From positions 49,536,101 to 49,600,100 of the forward strand of contig NC_057768.1 of NCBI RefSeq assembly GCF_010389155.1: a stretch of DNA of 64,000 nt, given 5' to 3'. The notes below the pieces were generated by a model. The model saw only the letters and a program-made list of their open reading frames with translations. It was not told the DNA's origin and searched no databases. Source of the DNA: Erigeron canadensis. Its lineage: Eukaryota > Streptophyta > Magnoliopsida > Asterales > Asteraceae. This document shows positions 20,886-33,470 of the stretch, piece after piece. Position numbers and translations under genes: made by a program. Numbering within the stretch: the stretch's first letter is position 1; each line of letters begins with the position of its first letter.

Positions 20886-21651
20886 CTAGAAGTGTACGTG
20901 TGCGTTGCAGCGACATCTCATAAAAGCAGCAGTTAAATGATCTGTCATTGGTTAAGTAAAGGGGGCAGGTGTGTGGGTGAGCGTGTGATGGTGAAAACTG
21001 TAGTGGATATATGTGTTTTTGTTGTGTGTGTGTGATAATCCTAGGTTAAGAATAAGGGTATTTTGGGATATTAAATGAATTAATGAATAATGATAATTAT
21101 TAGCAAGGTTAGGGAGCTCGTGACTCGGGATCGGATCGGCGAGGGGGGGGGAGTCACGAGTTTTTAAAAACTCATAACGGAATCGGGGAGAACCCGGATT
21201 AGGTTTTTATATAGAAATTTTATAGTTTTTGAAGTTATACGGAATAAACTTCAAACTTAAAACATAATTGTTTAGAAACTTTAATATAATACTTCAAAGT
21301 TCAAACTTTATTCATTAGAAACATAAACTTAAACAAATTTAGAATTTCTTTTAATAAAAAAACAAATTTTTTTTTTAACCAAAGTTGACCCGAGTTTTGA
21401 CCCGATCCGGCCGATTTTTTACTGATCCATGCGAGTTTGACCGAGTTTTACAAGCGGCCAAGTCGTTGCCGAGTTTTCACCCTAGCCAACTCGACTCATT
21501 TAAACCCCGATTTCGATATCGATCCCGAGTTCTTAGCCAAGTCGGCCGAGTTTTACAACACTGGTTATTAGAGCAAGGGCATATTTGATAATTTAATGGC
21601 TGAAAAGTTTAAAGAAAAAAAAGTGGCATTTGCTTTATTAACGAGTATAGA
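20886..21651 (-). mobile_element. Helitron-like element containing a hAT MITE
   Basis: Minus-strand reading: the 5' end TCTATACTCGTTAATAAAG is at 21651. The 3' end is GTCGCTGCAACGCACACG...ACTTCTAG, ending in CTAG at 20889-20886. It is flanked by T (21652) and A (20885), the expected A/T target. A hAT-like MITE (21104-21563) sits inside. Confidence 0.7.
21104..21563. mobile_element. hAT-like MITE nested in a Helitron
   Basis: The ends are CAAGGTTAGGGAGCTCG on the left and CAGTGTTGTAAAACTCG on the right (minus strand), imperfect inverted repeats. They are flanked by an 8-bp duplication ATTATTAG (21096-21103) and GTTATTAG (21564-21571), 7 of 8 matching. The interior is rich in gactcg and ccgagtt motifs. 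A 67-residue frame over it is not a gene. Confidence 0.7.
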
Positions 21652-21825
21652 TATATACATCTTTAGACGATTTCACTGAATTCACACACAACACTCTCAT
21701 TCTTACTTATCTTTCACAAAAGTTATACGATATTTTTAACAAAAATACATCCCCGTCATGCATGACCATACAACATCAACCCGCTCGACGCCCCCGATCC
21801 AATCGATCCCGCGTTTATTTCTTCC

Positions 21826-22056
21826 ATGAGTAATATGATGGTTCCATCTTTTACTTCAAATACTACTAGACGAAATCCTTATGTTCCTTCAAAGGATAAC
21901 ATTTTTGCTTGGAGACTTTTATTAGACAAGTTATCAACTCGGTTAAATTTAATTGCCAGAGGCGTCGATATCCCCTCTAACATATTTATTCACTTGAATA
22001 ACATATTTTATCTATTGGATTATAATAATAACGATAATTATAATGTTTTAGTCTAA
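21826..22056 (+). pseudogene. LINE reverse-transcriptase zinc-binding (zf-RVT) remnant
   Basis: A plus-strand frame reads ...DNIFAWRLLLDKLSTRLNL...RGVDIPS (about 21895-21978). This resembles the zf-RVT segment found near the C-terminus of plant L1-type LINE polyproteins (the usual pattern is xxFxWRxxLxRLPTRxNLxxRGI). The Cys residues that normally follow are missing and the rest of the polyprotein is gone. It is a short fragment upstream of NRPD1 and probably not expressed. Confidence 0.55.
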
Positions 22057-22560
22057 CGGACATGTTTAATCTAATACTCCCACTGTCTAGTTTTAAATGT
22101 TCTAGTTTAACTTTTGAGTTTTTCTTTCAGCTTTGATTATGAATATTTAAGATTGTCTTATATAACATATAACATTTGATATATAGTATAGGAATGAATT
22201 GTGTTTTTAACGTGTTTTTCAATGATATAAATTTCATCGACTAATATATAATATGTAAACAAAATTATTTACGGTTAAGGTGGAAAAAAAGAACTTTGAA
22301 ATTCAAAATAAAAAACAAGAACAAAAATACTTAAGTTTTCACACAAAATAAAATATCAGGCACCTTAAATACATAAAAGCAAAACTATAATGTAAAATGT
22401 GCACATCAAACAATAGTTAAAGGATAGATTTTACATACACTTGTTTTTTTCCCTCTAAGTTCCCTCTGTATTTACAGTTTTACACCCCTGAACCTAAATA
22501 TATATATTTACTTGTCTCAGTTGCAACTAGATACATATAATTTTTAGGGGGAAATCGGGA
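22057..22560. other. Intergenic / likely NRPD1 promoter region
   Basis: AT-rich DNA upstream of the presumed transcript start. A (GA)n tract at 22571-22589 and the downstream 5' leader suggest that transcription starts near 22560, but I see no diagnostic TATA box. Confidence 0.35.
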
Positions 22561-22792
22561 ATAATAACAAGGAGAGAGAGAGAGAGAGGGGGCTGCCTCT
22601 TGTTGGTGCAATAATAAGCACCAAACTCCCAATACCAAAACCCCTTTTGTTTCTTGGGACTGCTACTTCTGCTCCCTGCTCAAAAACCCACAAAAAAAAG
22701 AAATTTTTTTTTTTTATAAAAATAATAAGAATTATAAAAAGTATAATCTTTCTCGTTTAAAGGATTTTACAAGATTCAATAACAAAAAAAAG

Positions 22793-23871
22793 GTGAGTCC
22801 TTTTTCTTGTTTTGATTACTTTCTTGTATTTTGGACACATGGGTTTTTGTTTGATCAATGTTGATATTTTCTGGTTATATTTCTTTAATCTTTATGCTGT
22901 TTTTAATGTTTCTTTATATTTTCTCTCTCTATATATATCTGCTTCTCGCTAATTGTTATGATCATGCGTCTTATTTTGGGTGTTCTTGTTAAGTAACTTT
23001 GCATGATAAAATTTTAATGCGTGTAAGTATTTGATTGGATTTTGCGTAGTTTTTTTTTCTTGTAATGTTGATTAGTTCAAGAACGTTGCAATTTCAACTT
23101 GGGAATCTTAGCATTATTTGCTTCAATCTTATTATTTTCTTGATTTTATACTTATATATGTGTGAATATTAATAGATGTGTATATGTATAATGTATATGT
23201 GTGTGATATGCTATGGTGTTAGTTTTGATTAACATTATAAAAGGTGATCCTTTTCTTCTATATTAGTTGGTTAGGGTTTCCCCTGTTTTTTTTTGGTTTT
23301 GATGATGATCAATCATTGGCTTCTTCTGACATGTGTATCAATGTTTAAGTTGATTGTGTTTTGGGGTTTTAACTCTTGGGTGGATCAGTTTGGTAACTTT
23401 AGAATGAATTTGGTCATGATGTAAAGCATAACGTCTTGCCATGCTTTATGTAATTACATGACATAAATATGGTTTTCCAATAAAAAGGGGAAATCCATGA
23501 ATGAAATTTTTGATGCGGAACAAGGTTTGAGTGTTGGTTCTGTAATAAGTATGCTGCTTTACTCATTCCAGATTTGGTGAAGTTTTAACTCTACATTTAT
23601 ATTGACCTATTTTGTTCAGAGTCATCTTTTGGTTGTTGCATACTTTACACTATTATTGACGAATAAAACGCTACTTTGTTTTGGCTCTAAAAATTGTAAA
23701 AGCTTTGGTCTTACATGTTTCAAGATGAATGCTTTAGTGTTTATGGAAGTGATTATGCTAGTTTGTGCTACTGAGGATATTTTATTGGATTGTTGTAGCA
23801 TTTTCTATGTGCTTTTTCATTTGACTTTTATTCTTTTACATTCATAATTTTGACTGTAATTATTCCAACAG
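22793..23871 (+). other. NRPD1: 5'-UTR intron of NRPD1
   Basis: Donor AAG|GTGAGT at 22793 and acceptor CAACAG|GG at 23871 define a leader intron of about 1.08 kb. The next exon starts at 23872 and carries the start codon at 23895. The intron is T-rich, as plant introns are. The 81-residue plus-strand frame at 23602-23847 is intronic. Confidence 0.65.
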
Positions 23872-23894
23872 GGAGATAAATAAGGAGCACTTTG

Positions 23895-26800
23895 ATGGAC
23901 AATGAAGTGTATGTAGACCAACAAGTGCCATCTGGTGTTCTTACAAGTATAAAGTTCAAAGTTCTATCTGAGGAAGATGCAGTAAGCCATTCATTACATT
24001 TATCTCAATTTTATTTACACCTTTTGTCCCAATAAGTAGACTTTAATTTTCAAATATAATTGAAAGATTCATAAATTTGTATCAGGAGAAGGCATCGGTG
24101 AAGGAAATTGCTGTTGCGAATGAAGTTACCGACCCTGCATTGGGATTCCCAAATCCCGCATCACAATGTCATACATGTGGTGCCAAAGATTACAGAACCT
24201 GTGAAGGTTTGATCAAACTGTCATTAATTATTTTATCTTTAATGTGTTCTTTGTGATTTTTAATTCCATCTTTAACCTTCCGCCCTGCAGGTCACATGGG
24301 TTTAATCAAATTTCCTTTTACAATACTTCATCCATACTTCTTACCTGAAGTGGTACAAATTCTGAATAAAATCTGTCCCGGATGTAAAAACCTCATAAAA
24401 GATAAGGCCAAGGTCAGGTATCATGTTTCATATTGATAGCTAGAATTTTTGTTTTCTTGACTCTAGTAGCGTTAATATCTTTTATGATTTTTTTTTCTCC
24501 TTTTGCCTGCAGAAAGGTGGACTGATTCAAGTCCTGAAAATTTGTAAATATTGTGATGTAAGTATCCATTATGTTTCTGTTGCTACCTCTTTAGGTGCAA
24601 TATTTATGAAAGCTTGTTGTACCTTTTTCTTATATTCTCTTTTAACAGAAAAGCTTCAGAGACGATTATCCACCTTTGAAGTTCAAGGTATCAACAAAGG
24701 ATGTCTTTGGTAAGTCTGCAATCATTGCAGAAATCCGAAGCTCAAAAAAGCTAATTTCAGATAAAAGTTTACCTCATGATTATTGGGATTTCGTTCCCAA
24801 TGATCCTCAACAAGAAGAATCGTTTTCAACTTTTAATCGAAGAGTTCTTACACATGCACAGGTAACATTAAGAAGAAATAGTTCTTTATTTTTTATGTTT
24901 TGCCATTTTTCGCCTTGTTGATGTCTTAAACGTTTTTAGGTGTATGAAATATTGAAAGATGTTGATCCAAGCTTTCTTAAAGGATCTTTAGGAAAAAAGA
25001 ACAAGATTTTTCTCCAAAGTTTCCCTTTGACACCCAACTGTCATCGTGTCGCAGAGTTTGGTCAAAACTTGACTTTCGTAAGTATCTCTTTTTTCCCCCG
25101 TCATATGGTTTTAATTGTAGTATTTACTTGAGTAAATGAGTATCAATATATTTACTTCAGGATGAGCGCACTAGGGCATACAGAAGATTGATAGGTTTTC
25201 GTGGTACAGCGAACGAGCTGAGTGCATGTGTACTCGATTGCATAAAACTTTCAAAGGTTAGCGTTATAGAGTTCTTAAAGTTCTTTCAGGTGGTTTAGAT
25301 TTAAGTGTTCAATTGAGGTTTGAATTATATATAAATTAATCAGGTATTTATAGTTCGGGATTGCGATAGCAATTTCTTAATTACTTCTCCAGTTGATTTC
25401 AACGAAATCTTTCAATTTCTTATCTTACTATATTCAACTCTACTAACACCAAAGATTCATAATCCGAATCACAAAACCAGGTCTTATTTTTCCTTTTTTT
25501 TTCCTCTTGAGGTTGCAAGACGGGTGGATTGGGTAACATGTTTATGTCATATTTCTAGCATATGAGGAAATGGATGAGGCCGGGTTGGCTCCACAAACAC
25601 TTCTGTGTCCACTTTATCAACTTTTTATGAGATAGACTTGGAGACTTTTTAATACATTTGATCTGTTCCATCTTCAAGTTTTTTTTTATCTATTCATACT
25701 TATTAGTTTTTACACGCAAGTCAAACACCCTTTCCGATTGTCATATGGATAATATAGTTTGAAGTGTTACAACACTGCAGATACGAGCAGAAAAGCCTAC
25801 GATTCGTGATCCTGATTTGACTGATGATAATCCTGGCAAGATGCATGCATTGAAATACATAAAAGAAGTTAGTCTGGGAAAAAGAACTGATTTTTGTTTC
25901 AGACTGGTGTGTGTTGGTGACCCGTACATAAGGCTTGACGAAATTGGTATTCCCCGTGATATAGCCGAAACAATGCTTGTTTCCGAACAACTTAATTCTT
26001 TAAATTGGGAAAAAATAAATGATTCTTGTGGTTTAAGAATCCTTCAACGTGGAGAAACTTTTATTAGACGCAGAGGCGGTTTAGTTCCCGTTAGATACGG
26101 AGATCGGTTGCGTATAGGGGACACGGTATATCGACCTCTTCATGATGGAGACATTGTTTTAATAAATAGGCCACCATCTATTCATCCTCATTCACTCATT
26201 GCTCTCCGGGTCAAAGTTCTTCCGGTCAAGTGTGTTCTTTCCATTAACCCTCTTATTTGTTCCCCTTTAAGAGGCGATTTTGATGGTGACAGTCTTCACG
26301 GTTACATTCCTCAATCTTTAGAATGTCGGGTCGAGCTTAGAGAGCTTGTTACATTGGAAAACCAGTTGGTTGATAAACAAAGTGGCAAGAATCTGTTATC
26401 TTTAAGTCATGATAGTTTGACCGCTGCCCATTTGATGCTGGAAAATAAGGTTTTTTTCAATCGCCCGCAATTGCAACAGCTCCAAATGTTTTGTTCACAT
26501 CAGCATCCTGAATTGCCGGCTATAGTTAAAAAGTTAAAGGATTCACCAACTGTGATGTCTAGTTTATGGACTGGGAGACAGTTGTTTAGCCTCATTTTGG
26601 CTAAAGATTTTGAACTTAGCATAGAGAAGACTCAGATTAAGAAAGGGGAATTTGTGAGTTTGTTAAATCCGTCTTCTTGCTTACAAGGGGGTGATGATAG
26701 TATATACGGGTATTTGATTAAAAATTTTAAAGGTGAGGAGGTTCTTGAATTTCTTCATTCGGCTCAACAATTACTTATTGAATGGCTGTCAATGAGGGGA

Positions 26801-29800
26801 TTTAGCGTGTCGTTATTGGATCTTTACTTGACTTCTGATTCACAAAATAATATGAATGATGAAGTTCTTTATGGGTTATGTGAAGCCGAGAGGCAAGCTC
26901 AAGGGCAGCTGTTAATGGTGGATGCTCATCAAGATTTTCTGGCTGGAAACTTTACAGAAAATGATGGTTACAACGAGTTGGAGTCTGCAAAACTGTGTCA
27001 TGATCAGCAAACGTCGGCGGCATTAAGTCGAGCATCAGCTGCTGCGTTTAAGGAAGCGTTCCGGGATCTTCAAAATCTTATCTACAATTATGCGACTGAC
27101 GAGAACTCGTTTTTATCTATGTTGAAGGCAGGGAGTAAGGGAAGCATGTTAAAGTTTGTCCAGCACAGTATGTGTGTCGGCTATCAACATTCGTTAGTCC
27201 CACTTTCTTTTCACTTTCCTCGTGATTTTTCTTGCGTTTCATGGAATGATCATAAAAGAGCCGATTCATCTTTTCCTTCGGGTGTGGATAAATACATTCC
27301 ATATGGTGTTATTAAGAGTTCGTTTATGTCGGGCCTGAATCCGCTGGAGTTCTTTGTTCATTCTGTGACAACTAGGGATGCTTCATTTGGTGGCCATGCG
27401 GATATATCGGGAACGTTGTTTCGGAAACTTATGTTTTTCATGCGGGATATGTACATTGCATATGATGGGACTGTGAGAAATTGTTACGGTAATCAGCTTG
27501 TACAGTTCTCTTATGATTCCAAAAATGCTCCTGTTCATACAAAGTCTCTTTTGGATAAGGCGGAGTGTGGGGCCCCTGTTGGTTCTTTGGCTGCATGTGC
27601 AATTTCCGAGGCAGCTTATGGTGCTTTGGATCAGCCAGTCAGTGCACTGGAGAACTCGCCCCTGCTAAACTTGAAGGTACATTTGAAAATCGTTAATTTT
27701 TAAATGTCTAAAGTACACTGTTCATAAATGAGTCTTGTAGGGCCAAGTCAATTTAATCAAATTTCTAAGATATAAAATTTGTGTAGTTTTTATGGGATAC
27801 ATGTAGCACTAGCCAAATTGCAAATTGAAAATAACATTTGTTTTATGCCTCCAGTTATAGGTGGCAATATGGAGGGGGCGGGTGGGATATGGTAACTCCT
27901 CAAAGCAAGGTTCAGGTCAAGTGTAATATATGAATATGATGCTTCAGGTTGGGTTGGCCCCAAACAATATCTGTCCAATTCTTTTGCATTATATAGCCAA
28001 TTAGGGTGTGGATACATTATATTCATTACAATCTAATTGTTTCTAAATAAAAATGATTTACGAAGTTTGATGCAAGAGAAATACACTCTAAAAATGACTT
28101 TCAGCTGGGTCAACCCATTTGACCTCATTCCTTTTAGCGGTTTTTTCTACCCGTATAATATGTTAGAGGTATAATATAACCTGAGTAGCCCATCTTTATA
28201 ATGTGTTGGATTGTGGTCTCTATATTCTTGTTTCAGTGTATCTAATTAAATTTTTGTTTAATTGTACAGAAAGTTCTTGAATGTGGTGTTAGAAAACTCC
28301 GTGGTAACAAAACTGGGTCGCTTTTTTTGTCTCCAAAACTTAAAAGATGGAATAACGGATTCGAATATGGAGCAATAGATGTTAAGAATCATTTAGAGAA
28401 GCTATTCTTAAAAGATGTTGTGTCACTTGTCAGCATATTGTAAGTACCTTTACCTTCAACTTGCTTGATTTTTCTTTCTTGGTTTTAATTTTTAAATTAT
28501 TTTTATGGAGAAGTTTGTTGACTTTTTTTTTATAATTAATTTTATCTTTTAATCTGACTAGCTATTCACCACAAACCGGCAAACAATCTCGCAGTAGTCC
28601 TTGGATTTGCTATTTTCGTATACGCAAGGTAAGTTTAGAAATTTCACATTTTTATCCATCCATATGGACGGTGGTTTTAAACGGAAGTTTATTGATCCTG
28701 TTTCAAGGGGCATTCCTTTTGAGGAAATGTATCAGTCTTGAGATGCGTGAATACCAGGGTTGGATCCAAAAAGCTTTGACTTGTTAAAATTTCTGTTGTA
28801 AAAATAAAGAATAAAAATGTGTTAAGCTCATTCTTATTTGCGTTGTGTTCTTGTAATAGAGTTCATACCCTACGTAGGAGACCTGCATCAGCCAACATCA
28901 TGTAGTCTGTTATCATTCTAAGTTTTCTTTATCTACAATTTTTTTAACAGGAAGCTGCTAGTAGAAAACAACTAAAAGTGCAGTCGATTATCAATACTCT
29001 GAAGCTCAAGTGTGCTGACTCTACCACTTCCAGGAAGTTAAAACTCAGTCTACCAAAGTTACAGATATCATCCAAGTATATTTTTTAATATATGGTTACT
29101 TTGAGATATATATATATATATATATTTTTCATATTAGAAAGAAGTTGTAATCTCGTGTGATTAATTTTCAGAAATTCTCCTGAAGATGGCACTATAAATG
29201 AGACAGATGAGAATATATTTATCACTGTTCAAATAGTTGATAGCTCAAACAACCCATTGAATACACTCCAAGATGTTGTGGTGCCATTTCTTCTGGAGAC
29301 GGTTATAAAAGGTTATAAACGTCATGATGAAGTTTTTATGATAATGAACACTTGCATTAAGCCTTATTTAGTTTTTTTCTTCTTTTATTTAGGATCCCCA
29401 AATGTCAAGAAAGTGGATATTGTATGGAAAGATGGTCCAAAGACATCAAAGTCTTGCAAAGATTCTTTTGGTGAACTTTACTTGCGTGTTTTCATGTCGG
29501 AAAACTGTGATAGAAAGAATTTTTGGAGGCTCCTAACGGATGATTGCATCCAAATAATGGACATGATTGATTGGGAACGGAGCCATCCAGATGACATCCA
29601 AGATGTGATTTCGGCTCAGGGAATAGATGCAGCTAGAAACCATTTTCTTCGTGTATGTATTATGATATTTCCTCTAACTTCTACAGTAAACACCCTGTTT
29701 TAATGAACTTTTTTAATGTTATGTAGACACTGAAATCGGCAATAGAAGATACAGGTAAAGACATACTTCCGGAACATTTGGCTCTTGCTGCCGACTGTTT

Positions 29801-31277
29801 ATCTGCCACGGGAGAGTTTGTTCCAATAAATGCCAAAGGGCTCTCCCTACAGAGAAAACTAGCATCTGTTTCTGCACCTTTTTCTCAAGCCTGTTTTGCT
29901 GTGAGTACTCATCCCCCGTCTATGAATTTCTTTAGACATGGCAAAATAGGCAGCTCAAGTGGGTTGGGTAACGTTTTAAAACAGATCTGGATCATAACCT
30001 GTACATCTTCGGACAATGGGCCAAGTCTGGTTGACTCACCATTATATTTTTATATATTGGGAATTTGGTATTAATCTGTCTATTATTAATTAGTACGTTA
30101 AATATTACTACACAAATCGTGTCGTTACATTAAACTAATAATCTAGTGCACTGAAAATTTATTTGGTGATACACATATGAACAGTTTGACAACTTTTAAT
30201 CTGTTTGATCAGTTTGATCCATTGTACCGCTCCATTTATAGCCTTTTTTTAGATTAGACAATTTTGAGATAAAACATATCTCAAATCAACCTGGTCATAC
30301 GAGTATGGATAGAAGTTGTCACCTATTGGCTTCTTGTATGTTGACATGGACTATGATCTATTGCAGAATCCATCTGATTGCTTTTTGAAAGCTGCTAAAA
30401 GTGAGGCTTCAGACAAACTCGAGGGAACTATCGATGCATTATCATGGGGAAAAGTTCCAGCTCTTGGGACTGGTGGAAGATTTGACATTATATATTCCGG
30501 GAAGGTAAACATTGTGTTATACACATACACCTAAATATTACTGAGTGGTTACGACATTATTTTATATTTGATACTTGTCTAATACATGTATGCAGGAACA
30601 TGAAATTGATAAACCAGAAGATGTGTACAGTCTCTTGTGTAAAAATATTGATACTACTGAAGATAAAGTTGATGTCAAAGGCACAATCAATAAAATTCCA
30701 GTCCCGTTGCCATATCCTGAGTTTGCTGCAGACGGGATTAGTGATTTAATGAAAATGGTGTTGAAAAAGCATATATCTGCTGACGATATCAAGCGGTTAT
30801 CAAAAGATTTGAAGTATATACTATACAAGTAAGTCCTTTAAATATCTCTTGTTAAACACAACTATTTTATATAAATTGTTTTGTACCAAAGCCATACAAA
30901 TTTATTCTTGTTGTATTATAGGTATGATGTTAATAAAGAGTTAAGCCCAGATGACAATCTTGTTGCATGTAAAGCTTTATGTTTTCACCCTCGAAAGAAG
31001 GAGAAGATTGGAGACGGAGTTTATAGAATAAAGGTAAACTAGTATTGCCTTTATTTCTCCTTCTCCTTTTACCCGGTTTCTAGTTTTTCATTTCATACTT
31101 GTGTTACAGGTCGGTAACAACTCCCAGTATGGAAGTACACGTTGCTTCATTGTGGAGCAAGTAGATGGAACAACTGAAGATTTCTCTTATCATAAATGCA
31201 TACATCACGCGTTGAAATTGATCGCTCCTAAAGAAGCAAAACTTTACGAGACGAGATGGTTGAACGGCAAAGATTGA
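23895..31277 (+). CDS. NRPD1: DNA-directed RNA polymerase IV subunit 1
   Basis: Largest, catalytic subunit of nuclear Pol IV, which makes the short precursor transcripts for 24-nt siRNAs in RNA-directed DNA methylation. Eighteen coding exons join in frame to about 1,434 residues (Arabidopsis about 1,450): 23895-23981, 24086-24206, 24291-24412, 24513-24557, 24649-24861, 24940-25077, 25161-25256, 25781-27676, 28270-28439, 28562-28628, 28951-29075, 29172-29311, 29393-29652, 29727-29900, 30367-30504, 30596-30828, 30922-31033, 31110-31277. Seen: N-terminal zinc site CHTCGAKDYRTCEGHMG (Cys57, Cys60, Cys68, His71) and a second Cys cluster; the RPB1-like core in the long exon 8; metal motif DFDGDSLHGY near residue 440 (26276); and a C-terminal DeCL/DUF3223 domain (exons 17-18). 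The HGY after the metal motif and the lack of GW/WG repeats favour NRPD1 over NRPE1. The next distal Pol II-type elements are poorly kept, as is normal for Pol IV. Confidence 0.93.
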
Positions 31278-32623
31278 CTCTTTGTCCATTTTGTGGGTTC
31301 CCATTTACATGATGGGAGAAGAACCGAAGGTTTGACTATGTGTGTGTTGTTTAATATTTCTTTTCACTTTACATAAGTATGGGAAGATGTTCTTCAGCTT
31401 CTTTTTGCTGCTTCCACTGAAATTTGTTTGCCGAAAAGACAGGGCGAGGAAGTCTTAGTGGAAGTAGCAACGAGAAGCTTGGAACAATCAAATAATCCCT
31501 TTGTTTACATATGTATGTTGTATTTCGCTTTTGTAGTTAACCTTGAAACATCCGAAGTTATTATCATCATCTATTATTTTTCAGCTCTCTCGTTATAATA
31601 TGTGAATCCTTCCCTCCACATGCCCCTGCTCCTATCTCCGCCATCAAATGAAATCTTTTACCTGCCATTTAAACACCCCCACGAGGAGCATTGTCAGTAG
31701 ATATTATGTTTCAAAATAGACGGTCATTTTTCGGTTGTACCATGATCGGTGGTAGTGAAAATAGATAGATATATAGTTAATAAAAGCTAGATAATTGATG
31801 GTTACATTTCAGAAACACATTATTATCTAATAGAAGATTGACCCAACGATCTAACCCAATATTCATAAATATGCACAAGTCTTATATGTGTACGTATGAA
31901 AAACAATCATTGATGTGGGTGGTGGGAAAAGTATTAGGCACATGGATTTTGGATCTTGTTTGAGACCATTACATCACAATGTGGACAACTGAAAAACAAC
32001 ACATTATTTCATCACTACTACTGTCTTTGCCGAAGAGCAAACAACCACAACTATTCATTTATTTATCTTTTATTGCTCTCTATAAGTTTTTTATTTTATT
32101 ATATTGTTATTGTTATCATGTGATTGAAATTGGCATCTTTTGTTCTCGTGTTGGGCAGATCTCACTTGTTTTGCATGAACTTATTTTGGATTTGATTTTG
32201 CATCAATCAATATTTCATTTTGTACATGCATTGAGAACATAGCACATCAAAACACGATGATTTTTTTATTTCATTTTTTTGTCTGTTTCTGTTATTCTTT
32301 TTAATTAAATTTTTCTAAGAATTACTAATACTTCAATTAATTAGTTGACATTTGAATCTTAAATCGTTTCCACGTGATTTTATTTATTCATTGAATTTTA
32401 GTTGGGTACTTATGAAAAGACTTATAAATGAAGTTTCTGATTAAAAAGAAATATGTTAGCTTTAACTGCACATAGATTAGTAAAAAACCAAAAGACAATT
32501 CGGGACGAGTTGCCTAAAGCATTACATTGAAAGGAGAAGATTTAAAAGCGAATTCTACCATCTAATATTTTTAAATTTGTATATACGTACCAATTTGAAG
32601 AATAAGAAACAATACTTAATCAA
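31278..32623. other. NRPD1 3' region and intergenic DNA
   Basis: The first 300-350 bp are presumably the NRPD1 3' UTR. No clear poly(A) site is assignable. The 87-residue plus-strand frame at 31979-32242 is hydrophobic and Leu/Ile/Phe-rich, with no recognisable family or exon context. No gene is called. Confidence 0.45.
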
Positions 32624-33470
32624 TCTTAATATATACTATAAGACAGTTGAACTAATTATTAATTAACCAATCACATCGTTCGATTTCATCAAATTGACTT
32701 TTGATGATGTCATCATTAAGATAACTTACAAATTAAAAATCCTAATAATCATTATCCAAATATATTATTATATTAATATTTATATTAATTTGTAGAAAAA
32801 GTCTCATTAATTTACATTTTTTTTGTTTTCCATCAATATTTTACACTTTTTAGTCCTGAATACTTAATTTATATATATTTTTAGCCAATTTTTTAAAATT
32901 TACAATCATTTAATTAAATAAAAAAAATTTAACATATGAAATATTTTCTACAAAAAATTATTTGAAAACTTAATGACTTATTAACAAATATTAGAAGAGT
33001 CCTAATTGTTATCGAAGGATATAAAAACAATCCTAATTGTTATCATAATTATCATAGAACAAGTGATTGAAAATAAACATATGCGTGTTATGAACGCGCA
33101 TCATGATTAAATACATATACTTGAATGTCAAGTACAGGATCACAAATATGTTTATATTTTAATTCTTAATTATTTTTGATAATAATATCACACTATGAGT
33201 ACATCCGGTTTCAAAATATTATATAATGGAGAAATTATTATATATAGCATGTGTATTGTGGAATGACTGCGACAAACAATTCCATTAATATGTCGAGACT
33301 AATAATGACAGTGACGAACCTATGATTATTGCACTACAACTTGCAAAATATAACACTTAAAACCGTGCTTTTTAAAAATTATAATCTTTTATGACTTAAA
33401 TGTATGAAGATCTATTATTGTTAATATCGTAAATCCCGTGTTCAGTGTTGGACACGGGTCTAAAATCTAG
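32624..33470 (+). mobile_element. Helitron-like element
   Basis: The 5' end TCTTAATATATACTATAAG follows A (32623). The 3' end has a perfect 7-bp stem, CCCGTGT (33435-33441) with ACACGGG (33452-33458), then TCTAAAATCTAG ending at 33470, followed by T. These are textbook Helitron termini. It is 847 bp and AT-rich, with no Rep/helicase frame, hence non-autonomous. Confidence 0.85.

Noticed and set aside
29257..29703. Separate 148-residue gene
   Set aside because: It is NRPD1 exons 12 and 13 read through an in-frame 81-bp intron and into the next intron.
23895..31277. Annotation as NRPE1 (Pol V)
   Set aside because: The metal loop is followed by LHGY rather than the VHLFYP type, and the long GW/WG-repeat C-terminus of NRPE1 is missing.
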